Shown here: piece by piece, positions 1-7,277 of the stretch
How the letters are laid out: every line of letters begins with the position of its first letter
How positions within the stretch are numbered: the first letter of the stretch is position 1
DNA from: Acidimicrobiia bacterium
Lineage (GTDB): Bacteria; Actinomycetota; Acidimicrobiia; Spongiisociales; ZC4RG35
Assembly: GCA_017577575.1 (NCBI GenBank)
Contig: PKRG01000001.1
Coordinates: forward strand, 186,001-250,000
Reading direction: 5' to 3'
Length of the DNA stretch: 64,000 nt
The notes under the pieces: generated by a model
Database searches by the model: none
Told to the model about the DNA's origin: nothing
What the model saw: only the letters and a program-made list of their open reading frames with translations
Translations under genes and position numbers: made by a program

Positions 1-348
1 GCTGTCGGTGGCGGAGTCGCGCACCGAGCCCCCGCATCGCAGCTCCACGGTCGCCTGCTGCGGCGGGACGAGCTGGCCGACCAGGCGCCGCACGCCGTCT
101 TCCATCACCATCACCTCGATCTCGATGCCGGGGGCACGGAAGGTCACCTGGCGTGTCGCCTCCGCCGACCTCACCCCGACGAGCTCCTCGCCCGCGGAGT
201 CGTAGACCAGCTCGGCGAGCTCGGCGTCGATGGTCCGCCACGTGAAGGAGGCACGCGCCGCCTCCACCACGTGCTCCGGCACTGGATCGGCTTGGCTCAG
301 CGCCCGCGTCAGCAGGTCGAGGAGCCGATCGTCGTCGTAGGCGCTCAT
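1..348 (-). CDS. Sigma-linked protein of the CHAT/S8 locus, C-terminus beyond window
   Basis: The visible 116 residues begin MSAYDDDRLLDLLTRALSQA and continue with a helical segment (DPVPEHVVEAARASFTWRT) and then beta-rich sequence (about residues 60-116) ending at the window edge. The ATG overlaps the TGA of the sigma factor as ATGA, so the two are translationally coupled. From memory, proteins with this N-terminus sit just downstream of sigma factors in actinobacterial CHAT/S8 loci; I know no demonstrated function. There is no zinc anti-sigma motif and no membrane segment in the visible part, so a classical anti-sigma role is not supported. It may sense or relay a signal for the locus; that is inference. 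Confidence 0.7.
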   Translation of the reverse strand, partial: MSAYDDDRLLDLLTRALSQADPVPEHVVEAARASFTWRTIDAELAELVYDSAGEELVGVRSAEATRQVTFRAPGIEIEVMVMEDGVRRLVGQLVPPQQATVELRCGGSVRDSATDS

Positions 349-917
349 GCCACCCCTCCTCCTGGATCCTCACCGAGTTCCGCCGTCATGAACCTGCGGA
401 GGCGCTCCAGGGCCCGCTGACGGGTGGGGCCGATGGAGCCGACCGGCCGACCGATGATCTCGGAGATCGTCGAGTAGTCGAGCGGGGGATCGACGCACAG
501 CAGGCGCAGCAGTTGCTGATCGTCCTCGGAGAGACGCGAGAACGCCCGCAGCGCCGCCCTTTCGATCTCGTCGTCGACGAGCCGTTCGTCGAGGTCGGTA
601 GTCGTGGGATCGCTGATGTCGAACTCGAAACTCGATGGAGTCTGTTTGTCCTGCTGTTTGAGCACCCGTAACGCCTCGTTGCGTGCAGTGACCGCCAGCC
701 AGCCGGCCAACCGCTCGGGATCGCGGATCCGGCCACAGTGTTCGACCAGCTTCAGCCAGACGGTCTGACAGACATCGGCGGCCGCGGCGTCGTCGAGGCG
801 AAACCCCCTCACCACGTACCAGACGAGCCGGCTGTACTTCTCGACGAGGGCGTTCCACGCGGTTGGTTCGCCGCTGGCCGCCCCTGCCAACAGTTCGGCG
901 ACAGGGGCGTCGTTCAT
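345..917 (-). CDS. RNA polymerase sigma factor, sigma-70/ECF type
   Basis: The product (190 aa from MNDAPVAELL) has a region 2 helix block (EPTAWNALVEKYSRLVWYVV, then AADVCQTVWLKLVEH and WLAVTARNEALRVLKQ) and a region 4 helix-turn-helix near the C-terminus (LDYSTISEIIGRPVGSIGPT). It would direct RNA polymerase to a small set of promoters. An in-frame start 23 codons further upstream exists, but TAGAGT lies 8 bases before this ATG, matching the leaderless pattern seen across the window. The following gene overlaps its stop. The CHAT gene lies 105 bp upstream on the same strand, so the sigma factor probably serves that protease locus. No anti-sigma factor is recognisable. Confidence 0.9.
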   Translation of the reverse strand: MNDAPVAELLAGAASGEPTAWNALVEKYSRLVWYVVRGFRLDDAAAADVCQTVWLKLVEHCGRIRDPERLAGWLAVTARNEALRVLKQQDKQTPSSFEFDISDPTTTDLDERLVDDEIERAALRAFSRLSEDDQQLLRLLCVDPPLDYSTISEIIGRPVGSIGPTRQRALERLRRFMTAELGEDPGGGVA

Positions 918-925
918 CGTCGAGT

Positions 926-931
926 ACTCTA
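926..931 (-). promoter_or_regulatory. Predicted -10 element, leaderless sigma factor gene
   Basis: TAGAGT on the minus strand followed by 8 bases and the ATG at 917. No Shine-Dalgarno sequence precedes the ATG, so transcription should start at or next to the start codon. No clear -35 is visible. Confidence 0.5.
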
Positions 932-1022
932 CGCGGGCGAACCGGGCGCCCAAGAACTCTCCTGTCGACAGGGCGGTCACGCCCAATCAGATCCGGGCCC
1001 CGTCCACCTGATACGGGTTTCT

Positions 1023-3647
1023 TCACGCCCCCAGGGCCACGAACGCGCTGCGTGCTGCCCGCTCGGAGGGACTGGTCGCATCCATCGAGGTGATGTGGGT
1101 CAACGCCGACGCCGGATCCTCTCCCGAGAGCATCCTCCGGTGCAGCTCCACCATCAGCGGCATCGTCTCCGCGTCGGGTATGGGGACCGCCGGCGCGATC
1201 AGACTCGTCACCCCCATCCGCAGGAGCGTCGCCGACAACCCGAGGAGCTCGTCGCCCACCCCCACCTCGGAGATCGCCGAATCGCACGAGGGCATGACCA
1301 TCACCGCCGGCACCGACGACACCATGTCGAGGTCGTAGACGGTGAGCGGGCCATCGGCCAGGCGGAGCGAGGAGAACTGGGGGTTGTCGGCGCGGAACGT
1401 GCCGTGGGCGGCGAGGTGAGCGACGTCGACGCCGTCGAGCGCCGAGAGAACCGCCTCGACCGTGGCGTTGCGGCCGGTGAGCCGTCGCCGTGTCCGATAC
1501 ATGCGAGAGAGCCGGTCGACCTCGGTCGTGGCGCTCGGCAGATCCGGCCCGGCCACGAGGGCGGCGGGGGAGGTCGGGCCGATCCGCTTCCGTCGTTCGG
1601 CCGCCCGGAGCCAGGCCCGGGCCGAAGGCGCCAACGAGACGCGTCGTCCACGGAGCTCGGGGAGCACGTGCCACGGCAACCGATGGAGTACCCCGGTGGG
1701 GACGATCACCACGTCCCGGTCGCCGATCTCCAGCGGGCGCACCAGCACCTCGGCCAACCTGTCGGCCACCGTGTCGAGCGTCCCCGCGGCGGCGGCCTGC
1801 GACGCCTCCGAGCCACGCCCGGTCGCCAGCCTCGTCAGGGAGAACACGACGGAGTCCACATCGGCGGCGACCTGCTCCCGGTCGACGAGGGGCCGCACCT
1901 GCCAGCGTCGGCCGTCGAACCACACGGCGTGGACCTGGTCGCGGAGGGAGAAATAGGAGACGAGGGCACGCCCGTCCAGCGCCCCGGTGAGCGTCTTCCT
2001 GTCGAGACGCGTGGCTTCGCTGCCGTGGCTGTCGCCTTCGGCCTGGCGGATCAGGCGACGGATCCGGGTCTCGAGGCGGCGGATCCTCGCCCGGATCTCT
2101 GCCGTGGGCTCGCCTCGTGCCGCTGCCTGGCGGAGAGCGGTGTCGGCGTCACGGAGGGCGGCGAGAGCGGCGGCGATCTCGGCGCTCTCGGGAGGGAGGA
2201 CGGGCGGGAAGTCGATGTTGCGGGCCCGCCACGTCTCCACTGCCTCGAGCACCCGCCACGGACGACCGGCCCGCAGGGCATCGTCGATGGCGGCCGTGAC
2301 GAGACGGATGCCGTGGCGGGCGACACCCGCGCGCATCTCGGGTGAGCCGAGCCCGGCTCGGAACCGGTCGAGCAGGCGGAGCCCGGCGGCGACGGCCCGG
2401 CGCGCCTCCCGTTCCATGCCTCGCGCCATCGCCAGCATGTAGTCGGTCTCGGCTCGCGCCATCTTGTCGAGGTGGGAGTCGGCCCACGCCGCTCCCTCCA
2501 GCGGGCCGAGCACGTCGAGGGTGGCCTCCATGTCTCCGAGGTCGAAGGCCACCCGACCCGCCGCGATCCGGGCCCGGGTCGCCTCCCATTCCCAGCCTGC
2601 GCTGTCGAGTCGCGACACGAGCGCGAGCGCCCGACGAAGCTGGCGGCGGGTGGGGGAGAGGCGGAGCGCGGCGAGAGCCTCGGCGTAGGTCGCCTGCAGC
2701 TCCCACTGCTTCCTCCGTTGGGATGCGAACAGCTGTCGCGCCTCGGCGGCGCAAGCCCGGGCCGTTTCGGCATCGCCGGCCACGTCGGCGATGCCCGACA
2801 GGACCAGGAGAGCGTCGGCCAGCGCCGGCTCCTCCCCCTCCGCTCGGAGGTGCTCCACCGCCGCCCGGGCATCGGCGAGCGCGTCGGGCATGAGGCCGAC
2901 GTCGGCGTAGACCTCGGCCCGGTCGGACAGCAACGCGGCCAGCCGCTGACCGGCGCCCAGCCGGGAGAAGATCCTCTCGGCTCGGTCGAACCACATGAGC
3001 GCCCGGGGGACGTCGCGGCGTCGCCCGTGGGCGAACCCGAGGTTGTGGGCGCAGGCGGCCTCGAGCAGCGTCTGCCCTTCCTCTCCGGCGATCCGGTGCG
3101 CCTCCCCCAGGTCCTCCACCGCGGCGTCGAGGTCGCCCGCGTACACGTGGAGGATCGACCGATTGACCCGGAGCCGGGCGGCCCCGACCCGGTCGTCGGC
3201 CGCCTCCAGGCCCTCCAGGGCCACGGCATAGCTCTGCAGGGCGCGCCGATTGTCGCCGAGACGCTGGAGGATCAGCGCCCGCTGCATCTCGTTGCGGGCC
3301 GCCGGCCCACCGGTGAGGTGTCGTCCGGCGAGATCCGTCAGGCGAAGCGCCTCCCGCAGATCGCCCATGCGGGCCACGGTCCACGCCAGGCTCGAGCGGA
3401 TCTCGGCCGCCATGGCGGGGTCGCCGGCGCCCTCTGCCGTCTCGATCGCCGTGGCCAGGGCTTCCGATGCCCCCTCGAGATCGTCGGTCTCTCGCTTCGC
3501 CAAGCCCAGGGCCCACCAGGCGACCGCCGCCTCCCGCGCATCGGGCTCGGCCGCGAGCGCCTGGGTGGCGAGCTCTATCGCTCTCGTCGGCTCCCCCTGG
3601 GCGAGGTCTAGGGCCTCGGCGGCCAGGTTCCTCGTCCGCCGCGTCAT
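1023..3647 (-). CDS. TPR-CHAT domain protein (caspase-like peptidase)
   Basis: About 874 aa. The N-terminal 450-500 residues are a run of TPR-type helical repeats (for example AIELATQALAAEPDAREAAV and ALQSYAVALEGLEAADDRVG), followed by a charged helical linker and a C-terminal CHAT domain. The CHAT catalytic dyad is intact: His in HLAAHGTF (about residue 748) and Cys in MPSCDSA (about residue 788), with the typical GVTSLIAP strand after it. CHAT domains are caspase/separase-fold proteases or scaffolds; in characterised cases a TPR partner controls proteolysis. The gene is divergent from an S8 protease only 67 bp away and upstream of a sigma factor on the same strand. A TTG start three codons earlier is possible. 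No signal peptide, so cytosolic. Confidence 0.9.
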   Translation of the reverse strand: MTRRTRNLAAEALDLAQGEPTRAIELATQALAAEPDAREAAVAWWALGLAKRETDDLEGASEALATAIETAEGAGDPAMAAEIRSSLAWTVARMGDLREALRLTDLAGRHLTGGPAARNEMQRALILQRLGDNRRALQSYAVALEGLEAADDRVGAARLRVNRSILHVYAGDLDAAVEDLGEAHRIAGEEGQTLLEAACAHNLGFAHGRRRDVPRALMWFDRAERIFSRLGAGQRLAALLSDRAEVYADVGLMPDALADARAAVEHLRAEGEEPALADALLVLSGIADVAGDAETARACAAEARQLFASQRRKQWELQATYAEALAALRLSPTRRQLRRALALVSRLDSAGWEWEATRARIAAGRVAFDLGDMEATLDVLGPLEGAAWADSHLDKMARAETDYMLAMARGMEREARRAVAAGLRLLDRFRAGLGSPEMRAGVARHGIRLVTAAIDDALRAGRPWRVLEAVETWRARNIDFPPVLPPESAEIAAALAALRDADTALRQAAARGEPTAEIRARIRRLETRIRRLIRQAEGDSHGSEATRLDRKTLTGALDGRALVSYFSLRDQVHAVWFDGRRWQVRPLVDREQVAADVDSVVFSLTRLATGRGSEASQAAAAGTLDTVADRLAEVLVRPLEIGDRDVVIVPTGVLHRLPWHVLPELRGRRVSLAPSARAWLRAAERRKRIGPTSPAALVAGPDLPSATTEVDRLSRMYRTRRRLTGRNATVEAVLSALDGVDVAHLAAHGTFRADNPQFSSLRLADGPLTVYDLDMVSSVPAVMVMPSCDSAISEVGVGDELLGLSATLLRMGVTSLIAPAVPIPDAETMPLMVELHRRMLSGEDPASALTHITSMDATSPSERAARSAFVALGA

Positions 3648-3655
3648 CTCCGGCA

Positions 3656-3661
3656 ATGCTA
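3656..3661 (-). promoter_or_regulatory. Predicted -10 element, CHAT gene
   Basis: TAGCAT on the minus strand, 8 bases before the ATG at 3647, the same geometry as the sigma factor gene. The divergent S8 gene instead has a normal ribosome-binding site (AAGGAG), so the two sides of this 67-bp gap use different initiation modes. Confidence 0.45.
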
Positions 3662-3714
3662 GGTATCACCGACGGCCGCCTTCCGCTCGGTACGAGGAGA
3701 GACAAGGAGAACAA

Positions 3715-5049
3715 ATGACCATCCCCGACAACGGAGACACGTTCGAGGTCCTGAGACGGCACGCCGAGCGGTTCCAACGACGCGTCGAACGGGCGCAGAT
3801 CGGCTGGACCGACGGCCGGGTGGCGTTCCGGAAGGACTCCGTGATCGTGCGCCTGCAAGAGAGCGTCCAGGCCCGGATCGAACGCGCCTTGGGAGGGAAC
3901 TACACACTGGAGGAGAACCCCACGCTGGGGATCGCACGGGTCAGCGGCGTGAAGGCTCGAGACGCCCTGGCCCGCCTCGCCGAGGCGGGCGTCGAAGCCC
4001 GACCGAACTACGTGTATTTCGCCGGGCCGTCCTATTTCGGGAATCCTTCCTTCGTCGGGAACCCTTCCTTCTTCGGCAACCCGTCGTTCTTCGGGAACCC
4101 TTCCTTTTTCGGGAACCCGTCGTTCTTCGGCAACCCGTCGTATTTCGGGAACCCCCAGGTCAACACCGCCGAGCCGGTCCCCGAGCCGAAGCCGGCCTGG
4201 CCCGAGCGCACCGACAGGAAGGCGCGCCCGGTCGTGGCGGTGCTCGACACCGGCCTCGAGACGGTCGACGGGAAGGAGCCGCGTCATCCTGTCCTCAAGG
4301 GTCACGCCGTCGTCCACAGCCCGTGGACCACGGGACCCGACGTCACCGTGCCGGTGGACGAAGACATGTTGGACGTCGACGGGGACGGGCTGTTGGAGCG
4401 GGTAGCCGGCCACGGAACGTTCATCGTCGGCGTCGTCCGCAAGCACGCCCCCGACGCCGACATAGAGGTGGAGGGGGTCCTGTCGAGCTTCGGTGACGGC
4501 GACGACTGGCACCTCTCCCGGATCGTCACCGAGCTCCTGGAGCGGACCACACCCGATGTCGTGAACATGTCCTTCGGCACCTACACCGAAGACGACACCT
4601 GTCCGCTGGCGATGGGGGAGGCGGTGCGGCTCCTCCGGGAGAAAGGAGTGGTGGTGGTGGCCTCCGCCGGCAACGACGCCACCTGTCGCCCGGCGTTTCC
4701 GGCCGCCCACCCCGACGTCATCGCGGTGGGGGCCCTCGACTGTCACGGGCCCGCCGCGTTCACCAACCACGGTCGATGGGTCGACGCCTGCGCTCCCGGA
4801 GTGGGCGTGGTGAGCACATTCGTGTTCCACGACGGGCCGGCCGGGGAGGCGTGTGGTGCCGATCCCGACCGTTTCGAAGGCTGGGCCAGGTGGTCGGGGA
4901 CCTCGTTCGCGGCACCGAAGGTGGCGGCGGCGATCGCCCAGGAGATGATCGTCTCGGGTGTCGACGCCGAGACCGCCGCCCAGCGGGTCGTCTACGACCG
5001 GTCGCTCTTCCGCCTGCCCGAGCTGGGGACGGTCGTGAACCTCGTCTGA
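3715..5049 (+). CDS. Cytosolic subtilisin-like S8 serine protease with FGNP-repeat linker
   Basis: 444 aa, ATG chosen because AAGGAG precedes it by a good distance; the reading frame stays open far upstream but there it is only antisense to the CHAT gene. Residues 25-102 (KDSVIVRLQESVQARIERAL to EARPNYVYFA) look like an I9-type propeptide fold. Residues 106-147 are seven hexapeptides S[FY][FV]GNP. The catalytic domain follows with Asp178 (AVLDTGLE), His233 (GHGTF), oxyanion Asn320 (SAGND) and Ser397 (WSGTSFAAP), so the triad is complete. There is no signal peptide or membrane segment, unlike most subtilases, so it should act inside the cell with the CHAT protein. The repeat sits exactly where a zymogen would be cut. 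Confidence 0.92.
   Translation: MTIPDNGDTFEVLRRHAERFQRRVERAQIGWTDGRVAFRKDSVIVRLQESVQARIERALGGNYTLEENPTLGIARVSGVKARDALARLAEAGVEARPNYVYFAGPSYFGNPSFVGNPSFFGNPSFFGNPSFFGNPSFFGNPSYFGNPQVNTAEPVPEPKPAWPERTDRKARPVVAVLDTGLETVDGKEPRHPVLKGHAVVHSPWTTGPDVTVPVDEDMLDVDGDGLLERVAGHGTFIVGVVRKHAPDADIEVEGVLSSFGDGDDWHLSRIVTELLERTTPDVVNMSFGTYTEDDTCPLAMGEAVRLLREKGVVVVASAGNDATCRPAFPAAHPDVIAVGALDCHGPAAFTNHGRWVDACAPGVGVVSTFVFHDGPAGEACGADPDRFEGWARWSGTSFAAPKVAAAIAQEMIVSGVDAETAAQRVVYDRSLFRLPELGTVVNLV
4030..4155 (+). repeat. Seven 18-bp tandem repeats encoding S(F/Y)(F/V)GNP
   Basis: Seven in-frame 18-bp units. Codon choice varies between units (TTC/TTT, GGC/GGG, CCT/CCG), so the peptide is being conserved rather than the DNA being freshly duplicated. 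First and last units have Tyr in place of Phe, and the second has Val. The block joins the propeptide-like domain to the protease domain. Confidence 0.95.
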
Positions 5050-5303
5050 AAAACGCGTATCACGGAGCGTGCCGGCCGCTCTGGTTGGTCGGTGGGATCC
5101 GAACGGGGACGTTCGGTGGGCCCCACCAACTGGGGGCGGTGGGAAGACCAGCGGAGGTCTCTCACCGGAGTGGGAGGCGAGCGTCAGGGAGGGTTGTTGG
5201 AGTTGGGGACCCCTCCCTGACGCACCACATCCCGACGAAGGCCACCGAACTCCCCCCACACGGGGGATTGCCCGCCACCGCCACCGCCCCCAAGGTGGGG
5301 AGA
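5050..5303 (+). other. Gene-free stretch with a chain of strong hairpins
   Basis: No ORF with a plausible start is seen. On the plus strand it can form CCGAACG-GGGA-CGTTCGG nested inside GGTGGG/CCCACC (about 5089-5129), the 13-bp perfect stem at 5181-5223, and CCCCC/GGGGG around 5251-5266. It could be terminator plus leader between the S8 gene and the cupredoxin lipoprotein gene, or a small structured RNA; nothing here decides between them. Confidence 0.4.
5181..5223 (+). terminator. Perfect 13-bp stem, probable terminator of the S8 gene
   Basis: GCGTCAGGGAGGG pairs with CCCTCCCTGACGC across a 17-base loop. No T-run follows, as is usual in high-GC actinobacteria. It lies 131 bases after the S8 stop and 80 bases before the next ATG, so a leader structure is also possible. 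Confidence 0.45.
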
Positions 5304-6173
5304 ATGTGCTACTCGAACCGAATCCTTCGTGGGCTCCGTTTCGCTTGGCCGGCCGTGGCGGCGGCGGCGATCGCTCTGGTCCTCGCCGCCTGTGGCCGCG
5401 CCTCGGCAGGGGAGCCCGCCGAGCTCACCGTCGTCGCCAAAGAGGTGGACGGCGAGTACTTCTACGAACTGCCCGACACGGTGCCCGCCGGTCCCGTGCG
5501 TATCGGGCTGGTCAACGAGGGCACCGAGACCCACCACGTCCAACTGCTGAGACTCGACCCGGGCATCACCGTCGACGACCTCACCCGCCTCTACGAGGAA
5601 GGCGGGGAGCCGGCGGTGGCCGATGTCACCGAGTTCATCGGAGGCGTCGGTGTGGTGGCGCCCGGAGAGCGCTCCCGCGCCGACGGGATCGTCGACCTCG
5701 AGCCGGGGCAGTACGCGGTGTTGTGCTTCGTCCCCGGGCCCGACGGGTCACCCCATCTAATGCACGGAATGGTGGCTCCTCTGTACGTGAGCGAGGGGAA
5801 CCCCGTCGAGCCGATCCGGGCGGACATCCGCATCGAGTTGCTCGACTACGGCTTCGAGGTGCCGGAGGTCATCCCCGGCGACGCCATCCTCGAGGTGACG
5901 AACCGGGCCCTCGCCGAGCCCCACGAGATGATGATCGCCCGGCTCGAAGACGGTGCCACCATCGACCAGGTCTACCGGGCGCTCGAGGCGGGAGAGGAGA
6001 TCCCCGCAGTGGCCCTGGGAGGTGCACAGGCCCTCGACCCCGCCCGCTCCCAGCTCGTCCAGCTCGACCTGGAGCCCGGCGACTACGTGATCTGGTGCCA
6101 GATCCCCAGCCCCGACGGGCAGCCCCACGTCATGAAAGGGATGATCGCCCAGGTCACGGTGGAGGCCGCCTGA
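5304..6173 (+). CDS. Lipoprotein with two cupredoxin-like domains
   Basis: 289 aa with a lipoprotein signal (hydrophobic VAAAAIALVLAAC, cleavage before Cys), so anchored outside the membrane. Two homologous beta domains follow, roughly residues 35-160 and 170-289. Each has the same layout: a His near the start of the domain (THHVQLL; PHEMMIA) and a C-x-x-P-[GS]-P-D-G-x-P-H-x-M-[HK]-G-M ending (LCFVPGPDGSPHLMHGM; WCQIPSPDGQPHVMKGM). His, Cys, His and Met are the usual type 1 copper ligands, so each domain may bind copper and shuttle electrons. GTGGGGAGA before the ATG can act as ribosome-binding site. It could also be a metal-free signalling cupredoxin-like protein. Confidence 0.75.
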   Translation: MCYSNRILRGLRFAWPAVAAAAIALVLAACGRASAGEPAELTVVAKEVDGEYFYELPDTVPAGPVRIGLVNEGTETHHVQLLRLDPGITVDDLTRLYEEGGEPAVADVTEFIGGVGVVAPGERSRADGIVDLEPGQYAVLCFVPGPDGSPHLMHGMVAPLYVSEGNPVEPIRADIRIELLDYGFEVPEVIPGDAILEVTNRALAEPHEMMIARLEDGATIDQVYRALEAGEEIPAVALGGAQALDPARSQLVQLDLEPGDYVIWCQIPSPDGQPHVMKGMIAQVTVEAA

Positions 6174-6205
6174 GAACGATCACGGCTCATCCGGGAGGCG
6201 GTTTC

Positions 6206-6211
6206 TAACAT
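6206..6211 (+). promoter_or_regulatory. Predicted -10 element, leaderless ion-channel gene
   Basis: TAACAT followed by 7 bases and then ATC at 6219. The same spacing separates TAnnnT from ATG or GTG at leaderless genes elsewhere in the window, which is the main reason for placing the channel start at the ATC. Confidence 0.4.
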
Positions 6212-6218
6212 CTCGGGC

Positions 6219-7235
6219 ATCGTCACCCGAGACTCCGCTCCGCCTCCCGGACCCATCCGGTTCCCCGATTCCCGGCCGCGGCCACTGCGGCTGGTCTTCC
6301 TGCGCCTCCTCACCGCCGCAGGCCTGATCCTGTTCGTCGCTGTCCTCGTTCTCGTCGGCCGCGACGGCTACCGGGACATCGACGGCGATATCACCGCCGT
6401 CGACGCCCTCTACTACTCGACGGTGGCGGTCACCACCACCGGCTACGGCGACATCGTCCCCTTCAGCCAAGGGGCTCGCCTCGTCACCGTGGTCGTGGTC
6501 ACCCCGATCCGGGTGGCGTTTCTGATCCTCGTGGTCTCCACCACGGTCGAGGTGCTCGCCGCTACCACCCGCTATCTGCTCCGTGTGCAACGATGGAGAC
6601 GCGTCATGCGCGATCACTACGTCATCTGCGGCTACGGCACCAAGGGGAGAGCGGCGGCGGCGACGCTCGTCTCGAAGGGAGTCGAGCCGGAGAAGGTGGT
6701 CGTGGTGGAGTGGGACGCCACGACGGCGGGGGAGGCGACCGCCGACGGCTTCACCGCGGTCGTCGGGGACTGCACCCGGGAGTCGGTCCTCAGCCGGGCC
6801 AACGTCGCCTCCGCCAAGGGAGTCGTCGTCGCCGTCAACAGCGACTCGACGGCAGTCCTGACGACACTCACCATCCGCATCCTCAACCCCGCCGCCCGGC
6901 TGGTGGCCGCCGTCAAGGAGGCGGAGAACTCCAAGATCCTGCGCAAGGGCGGGGCGTCCCTCGTCGTCACTTCCGACGAGGCGACCGGCCGCTTGCTCGG
7001 CTTGGCGATCGACAACCCCCACCAGGCGGCATTGATCGAGGATCTGCTTCTGATCGGGGAGGGGGTGGATCTCGTGGAGACGGACGTCACCGACGACCTC
7101 GTCGGCGGCCGCGCCCCGGACCGGACGGTGGCAGTCATCCGGGGAGGCCGGATCGTCACCTCCGACGTGGTCCTCCAGCCGGGGGATCGGCTTCTCGAGC
7201 TGGAGGAGAACGAAGAGCCTCCTCCGGCGGTCTGA
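6219..7235 (+). CDS. Two-TM potassium channel with RCK/TrkA domain
   Basis: About 338 aa. TM1 (VFLRLLTAAGLILFVAVLVL), pore helix and K+ filter TTTGYGD, then TM2 (VVVVTPIRVAFLILVVST). A cytosolic RCK domain follows: Rossmann motif YVICGYGTKGRAAAATL, acidic strand VVVVEWD, and a TrkA-C-like tail (DRTVAVIRGGRIVTSDVV). It resembles MthK/Kch-type channels gated by ligand binding to the RCK ring. No ATG, GTG or TTG occurs in frame between the preceding gene's stop (6171-6173) and a GTG at 6423 that lies inside the pore helix, so translation must start at a rare codon; ATC at 6219 fits best. CTG at 6285, 6291 or 6300 are alternatives. Confidence 0.85.
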   Translation: MVTRDSAPPPGPIRFPDSRPRPLRLVFLRLLTAAGLILFVAVLVLVGRDGYRDIDGDITAVDALYYSTVAVTTTGYGDIVPFSQGARLVTVVVVTPIRVAFLILVVSTTVEVLAATTRYLLRVQRWRRVMRDHYVICGYGTKGRAAAATLVSKGVEPEKVVVVEWDATTAGEATADGFTAVVGDCTRESVLSRANVASAKGVVVAVNSDSTAVLTTLTIRILNPAARLVAAVKEAENSKILRKGGASLVVTSDEATGRLLGLAIDNPHQAALIEDLLLIGEGVDLVETDVTDDLVGGRAPDRTVAVIRGGRIVTSDVVLQPGDRLLELEENEEPPPAV

Positions 7236-7242
7236 CCCGGGC

Positions 7243-7265
7243 GTCGGATTCCGTCCGGATCCGAC
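7243..7265 (+). terminator. Weak stem-loop after the channel gene
   Basis: GTCGGAT and ATCCGAC form a 7-bp stem with a 9-base loop in the 42-base gap between the channel gene and the DsbA-like gene. No T-run. It could equally be an operator. Confidence 0.25.
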
Positions 7266-7277
7266 CACACTGGGAGC

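Noticed and set aside
738..2345. 535-codon plus-strand frame antisense to the CHAT gene
   Set aside because: Translation is compositionally biased and matches no family; the opposite strand carries the CHAT His/Cys motifs.
3250..3714. Possible N-terminal extension of the S8 protease
   Set aside because: It would run antisense through the CHAT start. The ATG at 3715 has a good ribosome-binding site, and upstream translation is low-complexity.
4030..4155. Non-coding DNA minisatellite
   Set aside because: Repeat units differ mostly by synonymous changes and stay in frame within a complete protease gene, so it is a protein repeat.
2149..5259. Very long open frame on the minus strand across the CHAT and S8 genes
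   Set aside because: Low-complexity Arg/Pro/Gly translation without any domain, antisense or out of frame to two genes with complete catalytic motifs. Open frames of this kind are expected in very GC-rich DNA.
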